In this document: in pieces, positions 7,986 to 12,850 of the stretch | Position numbering within the stretch: the stretch's first letter is position 1 | How the letters are laid out: each line of letters begins with the position of its first letter | DNA from: Ignavibacteriaceae bacterium | Lineage (GTDB): Bacteria > Bacteroidota > Ignavibacteria > Ignavibacteriales > Ignavibacteriaceae | Assembly: GCA_026193755.1 (NCBI GenBank) | Contig: JAPHUI010000475.1 | Span: 1-14,478, forward strand | Length of the DNA stretch: 14,478 nt | Reading direction: 5' to 3' | Translations under genes and position numbers: made by a program | Notes under the pieces: generated by a model | The model's input: only the letters and a program-made list of their open reading frames with translations | The model's database searches: none | What the model was told of the DNA's origin: nothing

Positions 7986-8075
7986 GTCTAATACATGTTT
8001 AATAGAATGTCACCGAGCAATCAGACTTCACCTCGTTAACACAATTAAACATAACGCTAAAAATTTTCGTTAGAC
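7986..8075. repeat. long nested inverted repeat (cruciform-capable) after the glycosyltransferase gene
   Basis: Four nested arms pair in order across 90 bases: GTCTAA(T) 7986-7992 with (G)TTAGAC 8069-8075; ATGTTTAAT 7995-8003 with ATTAAACAT 8044-8052 (nine perfect pairs); TGT 8008-8010 with ACA 8039-8041; CGAG 8014-8017 with CTCG 8032-8035. The ends match the integron core-site form GTTRRRY (GTTAGAC) and, with one mismatch, RYYYAAC (GTCTAAT). It begins 30 bases past the stop of the minus-strand glycosyltransferase gene. It could be an att-like site, a transcript-end structure or a structured RNA. The outer spacers are unequal (2 and 16 bases), unlike a textbook attC site. Confidence 0.45.
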
Positions 8076-8104
8076 TTCCAGTGGAATATTCAAGCACACT
8101 ATCT

Positions 8105-9163
8105 TTACTCCAAGATATGTTGGTATACTTTTAATAGTGTATTTAATACCAGTATTTCAGGTCTGAGGTAATTATTGTAATAATGGAAATTATTATTCAT
8201 AAGCTCGAATAATTTTTCTCTGTCGTTTAGTAAAATTGATATCTTCTCTAAGAGTTCGTCTTCATTATTAAAAGCAAGATAATTCTTACCCATCTCAAAA
8301 TCGCCCGGGACCTCATACTTCAAAGGTTCTGATACTATTGCCCGTGAAGCTGCGACGTACTCTCCAACTTTCCATCCAATTGAATCATGCAAACCTGTTG
8401 TTGCTATGCAAATATTGTGGTCTTTAATAGTATTAATAAAAGTTTTCTTTTCTGTTATATGAAGAGGCACCACCAAATCTTTTGCTACGGCGAGCGAGTA
8501 TCTATCTCTTTGCAGGCCACCAAGAAAAAGCTCACCGAATTCTTTTTTGCATACCTTAATACAATTTATCCGAAAATTATTAATCTTCTCTATCTCGATA
8601 TTAAAACTCTCACTATACTTAACATTGGGTCCCCATATTTTTGCTAAGAAAAGAATTTCGCTTCGTTTGTTAGGAAGCGGATAAAATTCAAAATCTCCGC
8701 TAGGCCGGGAGGAGGATCTTAAGTTAAAATGTTTTGAAATAATGGGGCTGGCTTTAATTAAACCCATTAATCTTTCCTTTAAATTAAAAGAAAAACGATC
8801 TGCTGATTTAACATTGTAGTTGAAACCCAGTGGATAAACAAAACAATTATTAGGAGAATACTCAACCAACTGTTTTTGATAGCTTCTTTTAAAGTAAAAA
8901 TCTGCGACGACGCTTTTTTTAAAGTGAATTAGGTTCTCTTCGATCGAGCCGCTTATCCAGTTCAACCCATCTAAAGTATCATAAATTATCTTATGCTTGT
9001 CATTGATTATTACGGTTAACAGTGGGATGGTTTTATTACCGGGGGTTGGTTTTATGGAAATTTTAAGAAGTCCCAGCCCTCTTAATTTTTCGAATCCATC
9101 ATATATTTGTGATAAATGCGGACTTGGGAAATAATGTATTTCGCACCTGAATAGTGGCTTCAA
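8105..9163 (-). CDS. GT-B-like glycosyltransferase (group 1 type), TTG start
   Basis: A 352-residue protein whose C-terminal half has the layout of retaining GT-B glycosyltransferases: FLAKIWG at 172-178, a Rossmann-like stretch through 250-258, then HDSIGWKVGEYVAASRAIV at 259-277 and EDELLEKISILLNDREKL at 301-318, the usual 'choose a sugar donor, then helix-capped tail' ending. The N-terminal acceptor half (FPSPHLSQIYDGFEKL at 12-27) is family-variable. It probably adds a sugar to a surface glycan; donor and acceptor are unknown. There is no in-frame ATG before residue 133, so I use TTG at 9163, preceded by an AGGG run 7 bases upstream. A stop lies nine codons above. It sits alone between long non-coding stretches rather than in an operon, with att-like inverted repeats on both sides. 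Confidence 0.72.
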   Translation of the reverse strand: MKPLFRCEIHYFPSPHLSQIYDGFEKLRGLGLLKISIKPTPGNKTIPLLTVIINDKHKIIYDTLDGLNWISGSIEENLIHFKKSVVADFYFKRSYQKQLVEYSPNNCFVYPLGFNYNVKSADRFSFNLKERLMGLIKASPIISKHFNLRSSSRPSGDFEFYPLPNKRSEILFLAKIWGPNVKYSESFNIEIEKINNFRINCIKVCKKEFGELFLGGLQRDRYSLAVAKDLVVPLHITEKKTFINTIKDHNICIATTGLHDSIGWKVGEYVAASRAIVSEPLKYEVPGDFEMGKNYLAFNNEDELLEKISILLNDREKLFELMNNNFHYYNNYLRPEILVLNTLLKVYQHILE

Positions 9164-9210
9164 TATTCGCCCTGTCTTAGTTATTTATTCTGCATTGGTA
9201 TTTGACTCAT

Positions 9211-9276
9211 GCCTAACAATAAAAACGCTCTCCGAATTATATTTTAAGATAAGTCGACAGCATCAATTTGTTAGAT
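9211..9276. other. integron attC-like recombination site (candidate)
   Basis: The 66-base segment opens with GCCTAAC (9211-9217, fits RYYYAAC) and ends with GTTAGAT (9270-9276, fits GTTRRRY). Inside, GCTctcCGA at 9227-9235 faces TCGacAGC at 9254-9261, giving two 3-base helices and one extra base on one arm, as attC inner boxes have. Spacers are 9 and 8 bases and the central loop 18. The outer bases GCCTAACAAT and GTTAGAT are the same as those of classic aadA-type attC sites as I remember them. No integrase is in the window. The loop also carries a TATAAT on the minus strand (9241-9236) that could be a -10 box for the glycosyltransferase gene. Confidence 0.35.
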
Positions 9277-9626
9277 ACTAGTATGCGACAGAATATTTTT
9301 TTGCGAACAGCGATAATTTTACACATGTTTTATTATAATATTGCAAACATAAGTATATACGAAAACAATTATTGAAACTTCAGGTAAATTCATTAGCTAT
9401 AAATCGTGGATGATTTTTGTACCATATTCTAAAGGTTTATTACTAAACCACTTCAAGACTTGGTACATAATATAAGGTATTTTGCAAAGTTTACCGAAGG
9501 GAAATTTGGATGAGGTTCTGCAAGAACCGGCGAGCAAAATGTTTGTTAAGTGAGCCGTGTATTAGCAAGAGTGGGATGTACCGATCGAACGGAGCGAGGA
9601 GGACAGCCCAATGCCAACCTGTAACA
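9277..9626. other. 350-base non-coding stretch with a G+C-rich structured block
   Basis: The left half (to about 9480) is strongly A+T-rich and holds no convincing gene; a 10-base palindrome ATACTAGTAT lies at 9275-9284. From 9481 the base composition changes: by hand count 9551-9610 is near 58% G+C, against about 30-35% around it. This block contains a perfect hairpin, GGTTCT-GCA-AGAACC at 9515-9529, and the domain-V-like segment listed separately. Several frames happen to be open through it (for example minus strand 9549-9397 with an internal ATG at 9468), but none has a ribosome binding site or a recognisable product. I read it as a remnant of a structured or mobile element. Confidence 0.4.
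9553..9587 (+). mobile_element. degenerate group II intron domain V-like segment (candidate relic)
   Basis: The 35 bases start GAGCCGTGTA and end GTACCGATC, the outline of a group II intron domain V: an AGC triad at the second to fourth base, a four-base loop (AAGA, one change from a GNRA loop), a two-base AT bulge, and a closing arm. Pairing of the lower stem is imperfect (one G-A and one C-C mismatch, plus G-T pairs), so it could not be a working intron. No reverse transcriptase is present, and no 5' intron end was found. Resemblance by eye only. Confidence 0.22.
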
Positions 9627-10337
9627 TTATTGTAATTCTTTAACAATTTTTTTCCCAAGAACTATTATTGGCTTTGGTAAATGTAATTTGGCAGCAAATT
9701 TATATATGCTTTTTAATAAAAAAATATATCTATTTCTGAAGCGATCCTTTAAGGAGTTTTGTTCCACCTTTTGAGCAAAAGTAGTTGAATTAATAAGTTT
9801 AATATTTTTGAATTGTTTGGATTTATAAATATGGTCAGCTACAACCTTCTTTGGACCTTCCAAACCAAGAGTATCATGAAAAGCCATTATTCCGCCATTT
9901 AAAACTTTAGGAAACCACAAATCAAAATCTAATTTTACAAACTCATATTTATGTGCTCCGTCAATAAAAATAAATTCAATTGGTTTATTAAAATCCTTAG
10001 CGGCTTCTTCAGAGGTTTTAACAAGTGGAACAATTATGTCATCCACTTTTGCATTTTGAATATTAGTCTTAAACTCTTCAAATGTACATACCTTTTCATT
10101 TTCTTTTTGATCTTCTGAAGAACCCGTATGTGGATCAATTGCATAAATTTTTACTTTATTTCCGCTCTTACTGCCATTACCAATCCAAATTGTAGATTTG
10201 CCCTTATAAGAACCAATTTCAACAATTACTCCATTTCCTTTACAATTCTTTGCAAGATAATATAATGCTTCTCCCTCGCCATCAGTAAGCCAACCATCGA
10301 CGTTATCTACAAAATTTTTTGTTTCTTTAATATTCAT
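9627..10337 (-). CDS. class I SAM-dependent methyltransferase (Methyltransf_24 / TylF-CmcI-like)
   Basis: A 236-residue enzyme resembling the TylF/CmcI group of O-methyltransferases that act on sugars and secondary metabolites. Motif I is VIVEIGSYKGKST at residues 37-49, the SAM-ribose acid is Asp68 in YAIDPHTG, and the metal- or substrate-side signature FIDGAHKYEFVKLDFDLW spans 124-141, followed by GGIMAFHD at 148-155, the standard order for this family. The last 40 residues are basic and partly hydrophobic and may touch the membrane surface. An AAGGA Shine-Dalgarno lies just before the ATG at 10337, and TATAAT (minus strand, 10360-10355) stands 18 bases upstream of it as a likely -10 box. 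Probably modifies a glycan with the neighbouring glycosyltransferase, though 460 bases separate them; the substrate is unknown. Confidence 0.82.
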   Translation of the reverse strand: MNIKETKNFVDNVDGWLTDGEGEALYYLAKNCKGNGVIVEIGSYKGKSTIWIGNGSKSGNKVKIYAIDPHTGSSEDQKENEKVCTFEEFKTNIQNAKVDDIIVPLVKTSEEAAKDFNKPIEFIFIDGAHKYEFVKLDFDLWFPKVLNGGIMAFHDTLGLEGPKKVVADHIYKSKQFKNIKLINSTTFAQKVEQNSLKDRFRNRYIFLLKSIYKFAAKLHLPKPIIVLGKKIVKELQ

Positions 10338-10585
10338 AATCCTTATTTCTCGAAATTATAAACCATACCATTTTATGCCGGTATTGGGAGGGTTCACATA
10401 ACTTCTCTAACAAAGCAATATTGCGTTGTCATAGATTTTATTTGTATCACCTTATGAATCATTTAAAAGCCCTTTTGTTTTCTACTTCTAAAATATGTTC
10501 ACTTTTATTTAGTACAAAATCAAGAGGATTTCTTGTACCTGCCGCTACTATCTCCTTTGATTGGAATTCTTTAAGACAAAAATTC
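10338..10585. other. non-coding stretch with promoter box, hairpin and a possible gene remnant
   Basis: Near its left end lies a minus-strand TATAAT (10360-10355) for the methyltransferase gene. A hairpin, ACAAAGC-AATATT-GCGTTGT at 10410-10429 with one mismatch, sits about 75 bases above the start. Minus strand 10599-10459 is open for 47 codons from a TTG that overlaps the end of the NUDIX gene; its peptide (ending LEVENKRAFK) has a protein-like mix of residues, so it may be a small coupled gene or a relic, but no family is recognised and no good binding site precedes it. Confidence 0.3.
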
Positions 10586-11050
10586 TCAGTAAAAGGCAAC
10601 AGAATAATCCACAAACATTCCGTTTTCATAATTAAACTTCGCACTGAAAAACGTATCTTCAAATAACCAGGGAATGAATATTTTATCGCCGTCCCAAAGA
10701 TTTATTTCTGTAAGTCTATGGTTTGGTATCCACTCAAGACTTCCTTCCGGGGAATCAATAAGTTCACCTTCAAATTCGTCAGCAGTAAACAGGAAAACAT
10801 ACCAATCATCTTTTCCATCAAATAATGGGAAGGTGATAAAACCCCGCATTTTTATTGACTTTACTTTAAGTCCGCTTTCTTCTTCAATTTCTCTCACCGC
10901 ACATTCTTCTGGAGATTCTCCCGGCTCGAATTTACCACCGAGTCCGTTCCATTTCCCTTTGTGAAAATCGTTTTGCTTTTTATTTCGATATATCATTAGT
11001 GTGGAGTTGTTCTTTTTGTCAAAAACATAACAAAGGGTTGCAAGTTTCAT
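10586..11050 (-). CDS. NUDIX hydrolase, MutT/8-oxo-dGTP diphosphatase-like
   Basis: A 154-residue pyrophosphohydrolase that most likely cleaves a nucleoside triphosphate to the monophosphate and pyrophosphate, either cleaning the nucleotide pool or recycling another nucleotide. The NUDIX box is perfect: Gly39, Glu45, then REIEEESGL at 53-61, with KWNGLGG just before it and a DDWYVFLF strand after it. The C-terminal LEWIPNHRLTEINLWDGD and YSVAFY ending are like MutT/MutX proteins. The open frame runs up to an ATG at 11158, but an AAGGA Shine-Dalgarno four bases before the ATG at 11050 and the family start (MKLATLCYVF) decide for the shorter form. It is divergent from the acidic-protein gene and precedes the methyltransferase on the same strand by 248 bases. 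Confidence 0.9.
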   Translation of the reverse strand: MKLATLCYVFDKKNNSTLMIYRNKKQNDFHKGKWNGLGGKFEPGESPEECAVREIEEESGLKVKSIKMRGFITFPLFDGKDDWYVFLFTADEFEGELIDSPEGSLEWIPNHRLTEINLWDGDKIFIPWLFEDTFFSAKFNYENGMFVDYSVAFY

Positions 11051-11137
11051 ATTATCCTTAATAATTTTATTTGCCTGTCCCAAAATAAGGCTTTGACGGA
11101 AATAAGTATTTGCAGATTTAAAAGGAAATTTTATCTT

Positions 11138-11166
11138 TTGACATAATAAAAATTTCATTGTGTACG
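11138..11166 (+). promoter_or_regulatory. possible promoter of the acidic-protein gene
   Basis: TTGACA at 11138-11143 is followed after 17 bases by TGTACG (11161-11166), which matches the -10 consensus at only three positions. The region up to the start at 11242 is A+T-rich and otherwise featureless. Assigned mainly because the same -35 hexamer is used in front of metH. Confidence 0.3.
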
Positions 11167-11241
11167 AAATAATTATTACAAAGATTAAATCATATTTTTG
11201 AAAACAACTGAAAAATAAACTTAACAGTGGAGAAATGTTTG

Positions 11242-11526
11242 ATGGAAATTAATGAAAGGGAATTTGTTGAATCATCCCTAAAAGAACAGCCATTTAGACG
11301 GCGAATCAAATGGGACGAAGATCATTATTCTATTAATGCCGCCAAGAAAAAAAAGAAAGACGACGATGATTTTGATGATGAAGAGAAAAATGACTTTTTC
11401 GAAGAGGAAGAGGAAGGTGAGAATCCATTCGACATTGAACCAACGGAAGATGATTTAGTTGAAGATGAATTCCCTGATGATGAGGATGATTTGTTTGACG
11501 ACGATGACGACGATACTTATCACTAA
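11242..11526 (+). CDS. small polyacidic protein, function unknown
   Basis: A 94-residue protein with two parts. Residues 1-33 are mixed and contain FRRRIKWDEDHYS at 18-30, then a run of five lysines (35-39). From 40 to 94, 34 of 55 residues are Asp or Glu, broken at intervals by Phe, Leu, Ile or Pro. Such a tail should be disordered and strongly negative; comparable tails occur on histone-like chaperones, RNA-polymerase delta subunits and nucleic-acid mimics, but I see no homology to any of them. A GTG at 11227 is in frame, but GGAG at 11229-11232, 9 bases before ATG 11242, marks the ATG as the start. No signal peptide or membrane segment. Its stop lies 3 bases from the stop of convergent hldD. 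I do not recognise the family; the gene itself is likely real because of its binding site and fit between neighbours. Confidence 0.72.
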   Translation: MEINEREFVESSLKEQPFRRRIKWDEDHYSINAAKKKKKDDDDFDDEEKNDFFEEEEEGENPFDIEPTEDDLVEDEFPDDEDDLFDDDDDDTYH

Positions 11527-11529
11527 ATT

Positions 11530-12504
11530 TTAAGTTCCCAGGTATAGCTTTCCGAGCAAGTACTTTTTAACATAGTCGGTTACACCATCTTCGAGGCTTG
11601 TGCTTGAAGCTGCGTAACCGGCTTTTTTTATTTTTTCCATTTTTGCTTCGGTGAAATACTGATATTTATCTCGCAGATGTTGTGGCATATCGATATATTC
11701 AATGTTTACCGGTTTGTTCGTAGCTTTGAATATTGATGTAACAAGATCATTCCAGGTTCTTGATTTTCCTGTTCCAACATTAAATAACCCATTAACGTTT
11801 GACCTATCGAGAAAAAACAACGTCATTTCAACAGCGTCTTTTATATAAATAAAATCGCGTAGCTGTTCGCCATCTTTGTACTTTGAATTCATTGATTTAA
11901 ACAACCTTACTTTTCCCGTATCACTAATCTGCCCAAATGCTTTGTGAACTACCGAGCGCATATCTCCTTTGTGAAATTCATTCGGACCATAAACGTTGAA
12001 GTATTTCAAACCAACTATTTTTTTAAAGGCATCGTTCTTCTTGGCCCAAAGATCAAACAATTGTTTTGAATAGCCGTACATATTTAATGGTCGGAGAGTT
12101 TCAAGCTTGTTCTCGTCATCACTAAACCCAAGCGAACCATCTCCATAAGTAGCTGCGGAAGAAGCGTATATGTAACGAATCCCTTTATCAAGACAATATT
12201 TTGCAAGTTCTTTTGTGTACAAATAATTATTGGAGAAAAGGAAATCTGCGTCTTTTTCAGTTGTTGATGAATTAGCTCCCATATGGATTATTGAATTTAT
12301 CTCAAAAGGAACCTCGTCATCAAGCACCATCGAAATAAATTCATCTTTGTGAATAAAATCATCAAACTTAAGTGAAACAAGGTTTTTCCATTTTTCATCC
12401 GATCCAAGCTCATCGACCACAATTATTTTTGTTTCTCCCAGCTCATTTAACCGCCACACGACTGCGCTCCCAATGAAGCCGGCACCGCCAGTAACTACTA
12501 TCAT
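11530..12504 (-). CDS. hldD: ADP-L-glycero-D-manno-heptose 6-epimerase
   Basis: Converts ADP-D-glycero-beta-D-manno-heptose to the L-glycero form, the last step in making the heptose donor for the inner core of LPS; cytoplasmic short-chain dehydrogenase-type enzyme. The 324-residue product has the NADP-binding TGGAGFIG at 5-12, HMGANSSTTEKD at 74-85, SSAATYG with Ser116, the active-site Tyr143-x3-Lys147, NVYGPNE at 170-176 and HKG with Lys179 (the counterpart of the second catalytic residue in E. coli HldD). The MPQHLRDKYQYFTEA stretch near 273-287 is typical of this enzyme rather than of other NDP-sugar epimerases. The frame opens at an ATG at 12537, but AAAGGA 9 bases before the ATG at 12504 and the family start (MIVVTGGAGF) decide. 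No other heptose genes are in view. Confidence 0.93.
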   Translation of the reverse strand: MIVVTGGAGFIGSAVVWRLNELGETKIIVVDELGSDEKWKNLVSLKFDDFIHKDEFISMVLDDEVPFEINSIIHMGANSSTTEKDADFLFSNNYLYTKELAKYCLDKGIRYIYASSAATYGDGSLGFSDDENKLETLRPLNMYGYSKQLFDLWAKKNDAFKKIVGLKYFNVYGPNEFHKGDMRSVVHKAFGQISDTGKVRLFKSMNSKYKDGEQLRDFIYIKDAVEMTLFFLDRSNVNGLFNVGTGKSRTWNDLVTSIFKATNKPVNIEYIDMPQHLRDKYQYFTEAKMEKIKKAGYAASSTSLEDGVTDYVKKYLLGKLYLGT

Positions 12505-12606
12505 ACTGTAAAATCCTTTGTTTTTTACACAAAGCAATTTAGCTATATTTGCCCGGGATTTAAAGAAAATGATGACTAGCTGTTTATTGTTTGGCTAATT
12601 CTTCCA

Positions 12607-12634
12607 TTGACAAAGCATCAATAATTCATATATT
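12607..12634 (+). promoter_or_regulatory. sigma70-type promoter of metH
   Basis: A perfect TTGACA (12607-12612) and a near-perfect TATATT (12629-12634) are 16 bases apart. Transcription would begin near 12641, about 30 bases before the riboswitch aptamer. This is the clearest promoter in the window and suggests that the organism uses E. coli-like housekeeping promoter boxes. Confidence 0.75.
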
Positions 12635-12671
12635 TAAACCAGTTTTTATAAGTTCTTTTATAAATTTAATT

Positions 12672-12785
12672 CTTATCGAGAACGGCGTAGGGAACAGGCC
12701 CGTTGATGCCGTAGCAGCCGGTTCGGATTTTTCCGGATGTCGGGTGCTAAATCCTGCCTTCCACATCTGTGGTGGGAAAGATGAG
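12672..12785 (+). ncRNA. SAM-I (S-box) riboswitch aptamer
   Basis: Binds S-adenosylmethionine and turns methionine genes off. Helix P1 is CTTATC 12672-12677 with GATGAG 12780-12785. P2 is ACGGC 12682-12686 with GCCGT 12708-12712, topped by AGGGAACAGGCCC, the conserved loop that makes the pseudoknot. P3 has a CGGA-TTTT-TCCG tip, followed by the conserved GGTGCTAAATCC. P4 is CCAC-ATCT-GTGG. The conserved order GAGA...AGGGA...GGCCC...GCAGCC...GGTGCTAAATCC...GAAAGATGAG leaves little doubt. It lies between the promoter and metH, and a terminator follows 18 bases later. Confidence 0.95.
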
Positions 12786-12803
12786 ATGAAGATTAGTTTT
12801 ATA

Positions 12804-12832
12804 CCTCTTCATATCATCTGATGAGGTTTTTT
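12804..12832 (+). terminator. intrinsic terminator of the SAM-I expression platform
   Basis: CCTCTTCA (12804-12811) pairs with TGATGAGG (12819-12826) with one T-T mismatch around a 7-base loop, followed by six T residues. The alternative partner is 12780-12792, which can pair with 12806-12818 in 12 of 13 positions. That competing helix uses the 3' strand of P1, so the terminator should form only when SAM holds P1 closed. Confidence 0.85.
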
Positions 12833-12850
12833 CATTTTAAAGAAAGAAAT

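Noticed and set aside
8053..8073. TAACG...CGTTA pairing after the glycosyltransferase gene as an intrinsic terminator
   Set aside because: Only five pairs with an A/T-only interior and no T-run after it in the gene's direction; the larger nested repeat explains these bases better.
10402..10429. CTCTAACAAAGC at the hairpin above the methyltransferase gene as a third attC site
   Set aside because: The first base breaks the RYYYAAC rule, and no GTTRRRY partner lies within the next 150 bases.
12591..12821. 76-codon open frame on the plus strand before metH
   Set aside because: It covers the promoter, the SAM-I aptamer and the terminator arm, so the frame is accidental.
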